Source: Hexactinellida sp. DTS-2022 (Eukaryota > Porifera > Hexactinellida). Taken from it: a stretch of 64,000 nucleotides of DNA. The notes under the pieces are model-generated. The model saw nothing but the letters and a program-made list of their open reading frames with translations, was not told the origin of the DNA and did no database searches. The stretch covers positions 3,720,001 to 3,784,000 of the forward strand of contig JAPNXP010000005.1 of the NCBI GenBank assembly GCA_028753945.1, given 5' to 3'. This document shows positions 37,142 through 48,331 of this stretch, in pieces. Position 1 is the first letter of the stretch; each line of letters opens with the position of its first letter. A program made the translations under genes and the position numbers.

Positions 37142-37333
37142 TAGTTGATTTTTTCAATAAACTCATTCAAAATGATTGTAACTCAACAATATTATTTCAA
37201 TAAAAATATGTGTAGATTTTGCCAACTAAAATGAGTTGACCCTGAAGTCTTAGTCTAAGCTTATATCGCAATAAACCAATTGTGACATGACACCATGGAT
37301 TTAGTTATAACGTATATAAATTTCAGACATGGG

Positions 37334-37615
37334 GTCAAGCCTTTTCAAAAGGGCTTAAGTCCAAGCCCATCCCTTATCAGAAGGGCTTAAGCCCAAGCCT
37401 TTTTCTAAGCCCTTTTTGAAAAGGGCTTAAGTCCAAACTCAAGTCCTTAATAAAGGGCTTAAGTCCTTTTACTCTAATTATTTAGAAATCCATACCGTAT
37501 TTTATTGAATAAGTGCCTTGAAAAAGGGCTTGAAAAGGCTTGAAGCTCATCTATAAAGGGCTTAAATCCAAGTCCGGACTTAAGCCCTTTGGGGCTTGGC
37601 CCCATGCCTGTCAGT
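37334..37615. repeat. gggcttaag-rich element in a RICTOR intron
   Basis: Dense direct and inverted copies of 'agggcttaag' with flanks catggggtcaagcc (37327) and ggcttggccccatg (37597). The inverted ends suggest a MITE, but no target duplication was found. The predicted ORFs at 37540-37800 come from this repeat and are not supported. Confidence 0.65.
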
Positions 37616-37920
37616 TCAATTGTATTATACTTGAACCTCCCTTATCAGGGTACTCTCGTCCGGAGGGTTCCCGTTGCTGGGAATTTGCTCGGATCTCATC
37701 TCAGAAACTTATTGTGGACCCATTGTACATCATCAAAAATATATATAGGTCGAAATATCAAAAATTTTTAAACTGTATTATCTTAATTAATTTTTATTAA
37801 TCGAAATCACTTATGTTTTGTTTAATAAATTGGTGAGGCGATCAACTGCAAGAATACAACCTGAATATTTAAATTTAGAATCACCTGAGGAGAATTGTTA
37901 AACAACCGATTTCTACTTAC

Positions 37921-38143
37921 CGATAAGATTCTCTTGAATCAAAAGCTCAACTCCACACCTCTGTGAGCCGATGTGTCCCAGCGCCCAGATAGCAGCCTTC
38001 ATTTCCAAAACATCTCGAGAGTCGTCTAACCTCTGTTTTTTCACAGTATCAATCAGTGAGTCTATCAAATTATTGTTCTTGATATAACTACAACCATCAA
38101 TATGGGCAGCTAGTTGTGCGAATAAGTGAATAGGAACAAATAC
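37921..38143 (-). CDS. RICTOR, exon 3 of those seen
   Basis: Reads VFVPIHLFAQLAAHIDG, then a linker, then MKAAIWALGHIGSQRCGVEL, matching human VYLPIHLYGQL and LKASLWALGNIGSSNWGLNL. The acceptor is ...TTCATAG at 38144; the donor GTAAGT begins at 37920. 223 nt, entering in phase 0 and leaving with one base, consistent with both neighbours. This helical-repeat part helps scaffold mTOR complex 2. Confidence 0.95.
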
Positions 38144-38325
38144 CTATGAATAAAATAAACAAATCCATAAATGTAATTATAATATAACTCAAATATTAAC
38201 GATATTTATTTAGAAAATGTATCATTCTTAGTAATTTGTTTTAATTAAATATTTAAACAATCAGATTTAATACAAATTTTTTGATCCTAATTGAGTCGTG
38301 TAGATTATTATAATCTTACTATCTA

Positions 38326-38836
38326 TCTATACTATTAAAACACAAGCCTGGGTGGGTATGTATATATATATATATATATATTTGTTTGTATGTTCCGAGT
38401 TGATTGAAGAAAGTGGACGGTTTCCAAATGTGATTTTTGGCATATAACGGTAACTTTTGGCACTCGCCAACAAGTTGAGATTTCCACTCAAGATTTCTCA
38501 CACCTCGACAAGTTATGACGTCATTGTCACATTTCGAGTAACCTGAAAAGTCACTTAATCGCACATAATTACCGCACTCTAAGAGATAAAAATATGAAAA
38601 TTTTATAGAACATGTACATTAATGATGCGGACACGTTGGTCACACCAGATCGCCACTATGCTAACTCATTATCGCATGATGACGTAATCATTAAAATTTC
38701 ACATTGTTAAATTTGACTATTTAGGCCTATTTACGCTTTATAATCAATATTAGGAGTATATAAATCACACACCAACAGCGAAGCGGTTGGTGGTTGTGTT
38801 CTGCCGCGAAGCGACCTAGCAAGCGAAGCGCGATAG
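38326..38836 (+). mobile_element. Non-autonomous Helitron copy 2, in a RICTOR intron
   Basis: Starts TCTATACTATTAAAACACA and ends ...CTAGCAAGCGAAGCGcgatag|T, an imperfect version of copy 1's terminal hairpin. 511 bp. It has the site 'caatattaggagtatataa' uninterrupted, the empty site for the MITE in copy 1. A (ta)n run lies near the 5' end. It sits in the intron 38144-38915; the minus-strand ORF predicted here is not supported. Confidence 0.75.
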
Positions 38837-38915
38837 TTATACATAAAACGCATTAAATTTCATCCAAAATCTAGAATTTATATCCGAAAAAAATACTCTG
38901 AGTAGACAAGTTTAC

Positions 38916-39230
38916 CTGTTTCTTGGTCAGATCCGTCTCTGATACGGTTGATCGCCTCTTAAACTCACCTCGTTCTGTGTGTACATAGTGAGTAAACCCT
39001 TCGGCTATTGACCTTTCTACCAACTCCACATACTCTATATTTTTAACCTCGATCCATTTCTTAACTTGCTGCTGCAGAACTCCAGTTGATTTGAACAGGG
39101 AGTAGTTCTCTTCTAATGAGAAGAGACGCATGAAGACAAGATAGCTAGACAGGCACAAGTGAGATATCTGAGGCTTCAAGGATGAGAAAGTCAGCAAATG
39201 TTTATTTATCTCGCATGCTTCATCTAATAC
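38916..39230 (-). CDS. RICTOR, exon 2 of those seen
   Basis: 105 codons, phase 0 at both ends: VLDEACEINKHLLTFSSLKP, then a linker, then EVKNIEYVELVERSIAEGFT. It matches human ILDEACEDKANLHALIQMKP and YNSKYVDLIEEQLNEALT. The acceptor is TGTAG at 39231-39235 and the donor CAG|GTAAA starts at 38915. The start is set by the splice site, upstream of the first in-frame TTG at 39197. Confidence 0.95.
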
Positions 39231-39956
39231 CTACACCGTATATGTAAAGAATAATATCAAAAGATTATTTGATCAAAATTCTGCATTCGTATCGCCTGTA
39301 ATCACATCTCAAATTAATTAATTCATTGTTAGACTGCATAATCCGACAATTTGGTAATCCGACCTTTTTTTCCTATCCCAAGGGGTGCCGTTTAAACAGG
39401 TTCTACTGTACTTGGAAAAATCTAGGTATTTTTAGCGAGCTCGTAAATGGAGATTATCCATATTCTATTGAGATGGATGGTAGCGGTCTGACGAGAGCTC
39501 AATAACTCAATGATCCATGGTCTAATGTGCAAATAACTAATTATATAATATCACTCTTACAGTAATATGAAATTTGATCCATTCAGTTCGGTAATTTTGG
39601 TAATTTTCATGTGGGAATTCAGTGGGAATGGAAAGGGGATTAATATTCAATACTCACAGCAACTCTGGTCAATAAATTATTAATTTGTAATAAAGCAATT
39701 TGCAATTAGTGAAATTTCTTTAAAATGTAAGTTAGAATAATTGAGAGCAAGGAATTATACATTAAATAGGTTGAAGTCAACAATTCAGTTTTTTTACCCT
39801 GATGACAAGAATATAGAAAACTTAGGACATCAATTCAAAAGTTCCAAAAGAATCTCAGATGGAGAAATAATTATGGCACTTTACATGATCCGCTTGAGTA
39901 TCTGCACTAAAGTTGAGTCTACCTTAAATGTTATGAAGTGACACTAAATATGACTA
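39231..39956. other. RICTOR intron sequence
   Basis: Intron between exons 1 and 2. 39333-39420 looks like a short pogo-type remnant (gactgcataatccgaca ... aacaggttctactgta). The 66-aa plus-strand frame at 39741-39941 shows no known motif and is not supported. Confidence 0.5.
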
Positions 39957-40309
39957 CCTTATTATAGGAAATTAACGCGCCATGAAATTAACGCGAATTT
40001 CTCCAAATCGCGTTAATTTCCTTCGCGATAATTTCATGGAGCGTTAATTTCCTGCTATTTAGCAAAATTATACAATGGATGGACAAACTTCCGAGCTACA
40101 TATTTTAAGATGTACAACTAGGTTGAAAGGGTATACCATGTCTATCAAGTAGATTGGAAGCCTATTTGGGCACAGTAAATAGTATTTAATATGGAGATTA
40201 ATAATCCTGAAATTTTTTCTAAAATTTATTCGAGATAATTTCATGTATTTGAAAATGTTCAGCTCCAATTAGCGTTAATTTCATGGCGCGTTAATTTCCT
40301 TTAACAAGG
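39957..40309. mobile_element. Palindromic MITE copy 1, TA target, in a RICTOR intron
   Basis: Ends CCTTATTATAGGAAATTAACG.../...GCGTTAATTTCCTTTAACAAGG flanked by TA. The ends carry clustered 'cgcgttaatttc' motifs in both directions. A 383-bp copy is at 59424-59806. TA duplication fits Tc1/mariner-type mobility. Non-coding. Confidence 0.88.
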
Positions 40310-40588
40310 TATATGAATAACCTCCAAATTAACCTCCAAAAATTTCGCCATATAAATTATTGTCTGTCTAATTTCGTCAATTTTCCATAAAAGTGGCGAA
40401 ATCTGTTTCTTTTCCCGGATTACTTCCCTCTGTCAGACGAGGGGAGAATTCAAGGGAATAATGCTGAATTATTGTTTAATTTACGTCATTTCAATTTACG
40501 TCATTTCAATTTTCGTCACACCAAATGACGAATTAAAAAATGCTGACATTTTCGAAGTTAGTGTATTACGGTTAAGAAATAAGTATAC

Positions 40589-43186
40589 CTTAATGGCTTC
40601 TTCTCTAACAACAGAACTCTCATCATGAATGAGCAGTACCAGCAGTCGAATGCCCTGAGAAGAGAAGTTAGTCTTCTGACATCTGAGGAGAGTGCGAAGG
40701 AATTTAATGCAGTACACACGGGTATCTTGACAATCATTAGACAAGGCTGCCACTTGAAGCAAAGAGTACGACTGAGGACAAGTGGGGCCGTAATAAACAA
40801 GTGTTGGCAATAAAAGCTTAATTAAGGTCTTATTTGGAGAACGTAGAATAAATAGATCCAATAGAAGACCAGGATAACCCAACTCTAACAGAATATTCCA
40901 ATCTAAATGAGCAATGTGTCCCAAGAATAGAAAGTAAGCCTGTGCTAACGAACTTGACATATTGTGTTCTTTTAAAATTCTGTTTTTATTCCCTTCTTCG
41001 TCCAAAAACATTCTGATATTGTCTAAAATTTCGTGCAGTAGAGGAAATAATTGATTCCCCCATGCAGAGCTGATTAGAAATGTGATCAAATTGAGTCCAG
41101 CCTGCGCGTAATGGTCAAACTCAGTTTTAAGCGGGAGTTTATAGAACAGCTGACTCGATGGAAGATAAAACTCGAGTATTCTCTTAATCAGTCTCAGTTC
41201 GGTTAGCTTCTGTACAACTGCATTTGTTGGCTGAATAGTAGTCAATAGAGAGTTTATCTTAGCCCAGTCCCATTTGGAGAAATTGCTAACAGCTCCTGCA
41301 TTGGTGATGCTATCAGAAATATCATCAATACACTTTAGAACGCCAGATTCCTCAGATCGATTAGCGAGCACACTCGATAGTAGATTCGGTTTGGGTGGCT
41401 TAGCCAGTAGCAACAAAAACCTACTGTAGTTTTCTTCGGTAGAGTCTCGCTCCAATAGATAGAGTCTCTGGAGAAGAACAGCTACTTTAGAGGCTTTGGA
41501 TAACTGACCTCGCTTCGCTTCTGTATTTAAAAAATTTGTAATCGAAGTGTCTGTCTGCTCTGCAATATCAAGTCCGAATGGAAACAGTCTCTGTAACGTC
41601 ACTAGTATCTCTTTAGCTAGAATAATAGCCTTCACAATGATAGGCTCTGGAGCTCGAATTGACATTTCCAACAATCTTATCAGAATGTGTTGTTCGAAGA
41701 GAACAGACATAACTAGAACTCGATAGCATTGCGCAAGATCAGTCCTACTCTTAGAAACATACGGCATTGTTATCTCCGATTCATAAGTAACCCAATCCTC
41801 CGCCAAGGAAGCTAATCCCTGGTTGTAGAACGGACTGACGAGAGATCGCGTTCTCCTGTCCGACACATTTAACGGCAGAGACTCGAAAAGCTGGTCTATG
41901 CTTGAAGAAGCCGGAGGCGCTATAAGTAATATTCTGAACAGTGCGTCTAGCATTGCGTGCTGCTGTAGGGGCGTGGCTAACGGCAGGACAGCTAGGAATC
42001 CCTTTAGAGAAGAGCATTCGTGATCCTGCGTAAGCGAGAGGAACCCGGACCAACTGAGAAAGAGAGAAGTGAAGGCGCAGGCACAGGCATTGATGGCTTG
42101 CTTGCGGGCTTGTTCGTGTGCCCTCTCCAGGTCTGCCGGGGTCTTGGTATCCTTCCGAGAAGCCTCGAAGAAATGAGGCATGTAATGCGGATCCGTGAAT
42201 GGTGCCAACAGAGGCTGCAGCTCATGTAGCAGGTTTACAACCAGTCGGGTAGACGGGTGGCTCAGTAGACTCACTACTGAAGCAATTAGACTCTCATTCA
42301 TGTGCATATCTGAGCAGGTCAGCACACCCTGCACTAGAGTCCTAATCCCGCCTGTCTCCTGTAGGAGCTGCGGCTGTTTGGCAGCCAATAGTCCGAGCAG
42401 AGCTAGGCAGGTTCGAAACACTTTATTATCAGTATCAGCAGAGCTAGCTATCGATATGAGTGAAGCTAGGAGAGGGCGAGATATCTCTGACGTGTGTTTA
42501 TGTATAAATAAATACAGCAACCGTAGACCCTGTACTAACTCCATGTCGTATCCACCTTCCAGTATCCCAGCATCAAGACTGCGTGTAATGAGCACATCAA
42601 CTCCATAATTCATCATTTGTCTGTAAGCCTCTTGATCCACTTCCGGAGTGCGTAGGAGTACTCTGAAGGACTGAAGGGCAGATGCCCGCACTGCCGCCCA
42701 TTCCGAACAGAGAGACAGTCTAATCGCCTGCACCAGCTCTTCTATTGAGGCCTCGTATGTGACTGGCGATTGTTTGTCAGCGCCAGGTCCACTTCTCAAT
42801 CGGAGGAGATACGAAATGCTGTCCAGCAGGTGAGTGTGACTCTTCACATAATCTTGTACGGGATCTTGTGGGGAAGTTTCAGTGGGCGGAGTCCCTACTC
42901 GCTTGGGAGTGAGACTATCCATTGCCATAGTAGAGTCAACAGGTACGATGGAAGGACATTTTTCCTTTTCCTTGTCACAGCTCCTTTGATCGGACACTGG
43001 AGGACCTTCCTTGTGCAGCTCGACCAGCTGGGAAACGGTTTCTCTGAGGCTCCTGGTCTTCTTCTGTATCTGGTATGTCTTCTTACGGAGCATTCTGGAG
43101 CTGGAGGGGAAGCGGAGCGGGATGGAACTCGAAGAGTCACGATCAGATTGGTTCTGTCTGTGATAATTAGCGAATTTACTTGTCAT
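40589..43186 (-). CDS. RICTOR, exon 1 of those seen (N-terminal helical repeats)
   Basis: An 866-codon open exon encoding the N-terminal ARM/HEAT-like region of RICTOR, the mTOR complex 2 scaffold that with mSIN1 presents AKT and other AGC kinases. Matching blocks include EEWAAVRASALQSFRVLLRT-like, EECSSLKGFLAVLPLAT-like, NWNLI-like WDWAKINSLL and HLAHLDW. Near the end DTRVYCIKFLRTLLRC and HDESSVVREEAIK match human RLYATKHLRVLLRA and HDKNKTISSEALD. ATG at 43186 is the first after an in-frame TAG at 43214. The donor AAG|GTATAC starts at 40588. No frameshift in 2.6 kb. Confidence 0.95.
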
Positions 43187-43713
43187 TTTGCTAATGAAAA
43201 ATAATATATTTTTCTATTGTGTCAGCCTGTCACGAAAAAATTGATTGGGTGTTAGAGGAGATCCTTTTCACCCGAACAATATTCTTAGAAGAAATTGTTC
43301 CCCTCTAAGGAATCTTATTTTTCTGGCCATGGTTAATTAAGTGCCCAACTTCGGCTACGGGGTCCTAATAGATAGAGAGTAAAATGCCTTGCTCATCCAA
43401 GGGAAATAATGTTCGGGGGAACAAAAAATGGGGAAACAGGATCTACTATCACACCGGCCGGACAATTTTGTATTCCAGACCAAACATTACTGAAATATCT
43501 GGACGGGTTATAACTTATAATAATTGTGCACAGATTCCCTATCTTTTTAAGCGAGTATCAAGTTTGAATTATGCCAGATGCATCCTAACAGGACTACAAT
43601 CTTTACCTTGATGATGTTCATTGCTACGGGAATGAATCCAGCCTATTGGAATGGTTCAACCTAATGATCATAATTATTAAGAACACGTCTACTTGAAATG
43701 TGAAATTTGTAAG
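43187..43713. promoter_or_regulatory. Intergenic gap between RICTOR and the DPH5 remnant
   Basis: About 530 bp between the RICTOR start codon and the first recognisable DPH5 codons, head-to-head. It should hold the RICTOR promoter and 5' UTR, but no core motif stands out. The plus-strand frame at 43384-43611 shows no known similarity. Earlier DPH5 exons were looked for and not found. Confidence 0.4.
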
Positions 43714-44087
43714 GTTTAAGGAGCAGACTGTTGAGAACATGATGCGCGGGAGGAAGGTGTACGAGCCCCCTCGTTACCAGAGTGTCGCAGAGGCATGTTC
43801 CATTCTGCTGGCTATAATAGAGCGGATAAATAAGCCGGCGGGAAAGGGCGCCCTCCTCCTGAGGGCCGACTCTCTCTCTGCATCGGGCTCGCTCGGGTGG
43901 GGGCAGACACGCAGCGAATAGTCTCCTGCAGTCTCCGCGATCTGCCAGAGCGGACCTGGGGCCCCCGCTCCACTGGCTCGCGATTCCTGCCAGTTTGCAT
44001 CCTTAGGAGGGAGAGATGGTAGGAGTTTCTCTCTACAATGCCTCTTCCCAACAGTATGTTATGTTTGATTCATATGCGATTGTTTAA
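43714..44087 (+). pseudogene. Diphthine methyl ester synthase 3' part, frameshifted
   Basis: DPH5 makes the diphthine precursor on elongation factor 2. Recognised blocks: FKEQTVENMMRGRKVYEPPRY (human KEQSLENLIKGRKIYEPPRY), then LCIGLARVGADTQRIV (human LCVGLARVGADDQKIA), then ADLGPPLHWL and LHP.EGEM (human VDLGEPLHSL, IHPMEMEM). These lie in three frames (shifts at about 43850-43875 and 43930-43950), with a TAG at 44004-44006. The last frame runs on to TAA at 44085. GC-rich against its surroundings. The N-terminal half is absent. It could be a pseudogene or a poorly sequenced last exon. Confidence 0.8.
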
Positions 44088-44097
44088 TACCATGGAT

Positions 44098-44263
44098 CGT
44101 GACCTACGGTATATAAGGCCTATGCACCAACTTTGTGAAACTGGACCATGGAATAAAGGAAGGCCATTGATAAATAGGTTATTTATCGTTATCTAAATAA
44201 CTAGTACAGTCGAAATCGGGGTTTTTAAAGTTGGTGCATAGGCCTTATATAACGTAGGTCACG
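44098..44263. mobile_element. 166-bp palindromic MITE
   Basis: Arms of about 36 bp: cgtgacctacggtatataag... and ...cttatataacgtaggtcacg, both including 'ggcctatgcaccaacttt' or its complement. Flanked by 7-bp duplications catggat (44091-44097, 44264-44270). It lies just after the DPH5 remnant stop. Non-coding. Confidence 0.85.
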
Positions 44264-44575
44264 CATGGATATATTATCTGTTATGGCATTTCTTACAGGA
44301 CTGTTTCGTAAAAATATGTCCGGATATACGTAGTATATACGTATATAACGGACATTCTATTACAGACCATGGATAACACTGTAATAAAATGTCCAGTTGT
44401 AAAATAATGTCTGGGTAGCTATAAATAACAACAAACTGCAATTCTAAAATCTAAATACAATACGACGATTATTCTATACAAATTATATCAACACGTGCAA
44501 CCATAGCCTACTATATATACAGCTGTGCAACTTACCGAATACAAGGCCAAAATAGAAGGCCAGTTTCTATTTTTA

Positions 44576-45050
44576 ATGATACGAGCCCTTCGGTCTCGGT
44601 CGCTTTGCGACAGATCGGTGCTACGCACCTCAAGTTAACGGCCGCTGTGCGGCCTTACTCTTCACACTTTCTACAATGGAAATGGTAGAAAGGGATGTTA
44701 TTATTTTGAATTTTAATTAATTTGTTTACCTATTTTGTGTAAACAACAACAACAAATATTCATATTAGAATTTTATAAATGCGAAATTCGTGTTCAGCAT
44801 ACTTGTTTACCTATAATACCCATTGAAAGCTAACTTCTAGGCTGATTTTGAATTTACATCAATTTGTTTACCTATTTTGTGTAAACAACAACAACAAATA
44901 TTCATATTATAAATTTATAAATGCGAAATTAGTGTTCAGCATACTTGTTTACCTATCATAACATTTGACAGTTAGTTTATCTCTCATATATTAATGCGAT
45001 TTCTATTCCCCATCACTTTAATACAATCCGGACAAACAAACACAAACACA
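44576..45050 (+). mobile_element. SINE-like repeat, longer copy
   Basis: Same start as 19553 (cgagcccttcggtctcggtc, three small hairpins) and same end ('catcactttaatacaatcc' plus acaaacaaac). Between them is a tandem duplication of about 100 bp (44714-44813 and 44863-44960, 'gtttacctattttgtgtaaa'). No transposase or RT is visible. Confidence 0.65.
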
Positions 45051-45303
45051 TAATTTATGTGATTCTACAATTGATACAGTATATGAATATACTTTTAATC
45101 GCATTCACCTTTGGTAAATAAGATCTTTTCATTAACATATTTATTTTCGATGCCTATATATTCTTGTGATCGCTTTTCCTATTTAGCTTGAAAGTTGCAT
45201 TTTTATCAATCCAAGCATGAGTGAATTTGGCATTTTTCTCACTATCTAAGAGCGATTCTTTCAGAGCACTCTTTAATGTATGTGATGCCAATACATATAT
45301 CAC
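45051..45303. other. Unassigned AT-rich DNA
   Basis: No repeat or reading frame recognised between the SINE-like copy and the next open frame. Confidence 0.4.
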
Positions 45304-45640
45304 GTGGTAAAAATCCTAAAATATATAGCACGTCACCTAGTGGAACCAGATAAAACATTCACATCCAGAAATTTACAAATAAAAATGAAAATGAAATCCT
45401 CTTGTAGAAATTCACAACAAGGTGATCATAGTATTTTTCAATCAACTAGTTCTGCTATTACACATTATCTAAATTCTACTCCAAGAATATCTATACAAGA
45501 AAACCTGTACCAGACATTAAAACGACAGAAGAAATGGAGAGTAAATGACCCTAGAGCTATGGAAATTAACTTTATATTCGGAGAGATTGTTATTCCTAAA
45601 TTAATACACAAATACAATTGGGACGTTATCCGGCCGGATA
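45304..45640 (+). CDS. Unrecognised plus-strand frame, possibly transposon-derived
   Basis: About 110 codons before the frame runs into the GC-rich repeat, with balanced composition (KKWRVNDPRAMEINF, IHKYNWDVI). No family recognised and the start is not fixed. It lies antisense to the neighbouring P-type transposase remains. It may be a fragment of another transposon gene or a chance frame; a gene call is weak. Confidence 0.25.
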
Positions 45641-45995
45641 GTTGTTCATATCCGGTTCCGGCCGGATATCCGGTAACTGGTCGGATACCAGGGACGGAAC
45701 CGGTCGGGTCTGACCGGCACCGGTCTACCGGTCGGGTCGGGTCGGGTCGGGTACCGGTCGGAAGCTTGACCGGCCGGTCGAGATCTCTATATGATCTATT
45801 CGATATCATAATATCATAGTTTGTTTTCTATTATTTATAAATTATTGTTAGCTATGATTGACCGGTCGACCGGCCGGTCGGGTCGGGTCAAATTTCCAAC
45901 TGCACCGGTCGGGTCGGGTCATGAAAATCCCGACCGGTTCCATCTCTGTCGGATACAGCCGGATACCGAAATTAGAACCGGATATCCGGTACAGG
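45630..45995. repeat. GC-rich ccggt/gggtc repeat element
   Basis: About 365 bp dominated by 'accggtcgggtcgggtc' and 'ccggatatccggt' motifs in both directions, with about 85 bp of AT-rich DNA in the middle. 'tatccggccggat' at the left and 'ccggatatccggtaca' at the right resemble inverted ends, but no target duplication was found. It interrupts the P-type transposase C-terminus. The Gly/Arg/Ser-rich peptides here are translations of the repeat. Confidence 0.7.
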
Positions 45996-46297
45996 CCTAA
46001 TTTTGAGACCTGTTCGTCGTCCAATTCCTCAGAGGAGGTTAGTTCTTCTACTCTCAATTCATTCTTAAGAATAGTTTTTAAGGAAATTATAGACTCGGAG
46101 CGCATAACTTCAGTTAAACTAACCAGAAATCGACCACCGCTCATCTGTTTGTAATGAGAAAATATCCTCTCAAGAGGATCGGTTTGCAATCTGCCTGTTA
46201 GTATATACTGATATCCAGCTGATAGTAGGTCAGAGCTTAAGTCAGCAATGGCACGATTAGTGAATGTAAAAGCTTTGAAAGTTTGCTTGGTAAGTAC
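45996..46297 (-). pseudogene. P-type transposase, C-terminal piece
   Basis: Reads TKQTFKAFTFTNRAIADL, then LQTDPLERIFSHYKQMSGGR, a signature I associate with the C-terminus of P/THAP9-like transposases. It joins in frame to the body across the OTU element (GLT then KQTF) once one 8-bp duplication is ignored. The frame runs into the GC-rich repeat at about 45996. It acts in P-element-type cut-and-paste; broken here. Confidence 0.75.
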
Positions 46298-46407
46298 GAG
46301 TGTGAAGTTGGCTTAGTATTCAACCGAGCACACTTTAAATCTCTATTTGATCCGCTTCCTGTCATCCGATTGATTCAAATTTGGTATCATTAGAAAGACT
46401 AGCGAAA
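46298..46407 (+). repeat. Left TIR of the OTU-bearing transposon
   Basis: 110 bp, identical by eye to the complement of the right end. A second, direct copy of its inner part ('cgagcacactttaaatctct' onward) lies at about 46457-46535 as a subterminal repeat. Confidence 0.92.
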
Positions 46408-46744
46408 AAAATTTCAAAAATTTCCTTAAAAAAAATTTCTTTACAAATTTTTTTTCGAGCACACTTTAAATCTCTATTTGATCCGCTTCCTGTCATCCGA
46501 ATGATTCAAATTTGGTATCATTCGAAGAATAGAGACTATTCTAATATTATCAATATGAATAATATATTGTAAATTTTGTTTGGCTGTTTAATAATCGTAA
46601 TTCATTCAATAGTCATTTAATACAAAAAATTGATAAAATGGGATAGTTTATACATATATAATCACTTTTCCTTTAATTATGCTAAATTGAAACTTAATTT
46701 TGTTAACAATTAGTTGTCAATATAGTTTGTTGATGTAGCAATTA

Positions 46745-46890
46745 ATAGAGATTTTGATGGAGAAGTTGATAGAGATTTTGATAGAGATGTTGATAGAGAT
46801 GTTGATATGTAGATGTTGATAGAGATGTTGATAGAGATGTTGATAGAGATGTTGATGTAGATGTTGATAGAGTTGATGTAGATGTTGATA
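46745..46890 (+). repeat. gttgatagagat minisatellite
   Basis: About ten copies of a 12-bp motif with small gaps, in the non-coding left part of the OTU-bearing transposon. T-rich DNA follows to 47040. Confidence 0.85.
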
Positions 46891-47151
46891 GAGCTTGTTT
46901 GTATTTTTTGTTATATTTTCTTTTTTTTGTAGTTGTTTTATTTTTTTGTACTTTTTTTATTTTTTGTGTTTTTAAATTTTTTGTAGTTGTTTTATTTTTT
47001 GTGTTTTTTATCTTTTTAATTTTTTTCTATATTATTATTATTTCAATAGAGAATTGTGCGCCGAATGAATAGTAAGAGAGTAGCTGGTAGTATTTAATGA
47101 ATGAATGAAAAATAGTATTAAGCTAATTAAACATACGAATATACCAAAAAA

Positions 47152-47829
47152 TTAGCATTGATATAATTCTAAAATAGGTTCGTAATGGTTGCTACTATGT
47201 CTAATGTACAAAGATCCAGCCTGATTAGCTGGCTTTGTTATTTCATCCAAACTGGCCCCGTTTCCTGAAAAGACCATCCATTTATTGCCCAGGTCACTTG
47301 TATACACCCATATATCAGTTTTAAAAAGCATGGCCACAGTGAATAACTCCAAGTCTGTACCTCAAGTCTTATTATTGCGCATATTTGATTTGATTAGGTA
47401 ATCTTTTGTATTACGATAATTAATAACCGACCTCGGAAATTTGTTTCTAATAAATTTGTGACATAAGTCATGAAATCTACCCATCATATTATCAGTTATA
47501 GGTAATCGCATTTTATGATAATTATCAATACTACCTGTAATCAAATAAGTGAGAGTCGTAAATAAACAATTCCCATCTTTTGGAATGGGAAACATTCGTG
47601 AAGGCTTTAATTGATTTAATTTATGCTTATATTTACTATTGCTTATGCAAATTACAGGATTGATTTTAGTAAATCCTAATTCATCGCAAATTTGTATTTG
47701 GCCCAAGAGAGAAAATTTTTTGAATTCAGGCAGTAAAAATTCGACGCTCCCTAATGCTAAAATATCTAAATCGGTCATGATTTCAACATTTTCTGCAGGA
47801 ATTGTTAATTGTTGTTTCTGAGGTGGCAT
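47152..47829 (-). pseudogene. OTU-type cysteine protease-like protein, one nonsense codon
   Basis: ATG at 47829. The OTU catalytic loop PIPKDGNCLF (Asp and Cys nucleophile) lies near residue 80, and the His motif SSNHYEPIL near the end. A TGA at 47362-47364 falls where OTU folds usually have the Trp of WGT.VE (here stop-GTDLELF); the frame is open on both sides, so a single TGG-to-TGA change is likely. OTU enzymes cleave ubiquitin or ubiquitin-like chains. Why a transposon carries one is unknown. It is downstream of the transposase on the same strand. Confidence 0.8.
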
Positions 47830-48331
47830 GTGTTGTTATTGTTAAATGGGAAGTTTTACAACCTTCAAGGCTATCAGCTAAAATTTTAATCTTTTTAGTT
47901 TTTGAGGAAGCGGCATTCCTATCAAAATCTTTAAATTGACTAAATACTTTTTTCAATCTTACGAGGAAGTGGGCTAATGTAACTAGTTTTTACCTTTCTC
48001 CTCTTTACAATGTTCCTCATTAACTAATTCACGTTTCAAATTTTTTGTTTGAACATTTTCTGAGCCAAAGGTTGAAATGCAAATTGAAAGGCTGCCATCC
48101 TATCGTCTATGTGAGAATATATTGTACGAATGAAATCACCAGGTCTTATATTAGTTTCAGATTTAAATATAATGTTTAACAATTTTGAACCAATTTTCTA
48201 CTACTGCGTTGCTATCAGTCGTTTTTCACTGACTCTTACTGTGCTTAGTATGATTCCAGTCCAAAAGGGAAGTATCGGAAAATAATAGGTCAATAAATAT
48301 TCAAGAATATCTGGAAAATACGATAAATTAA

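Noticed and set aside
42004-43204. Antisense frames over the large RICTOR exon (60-144 aa)
   Set aside because: Shadows of a well-supported coding exon, with no motif of their own.
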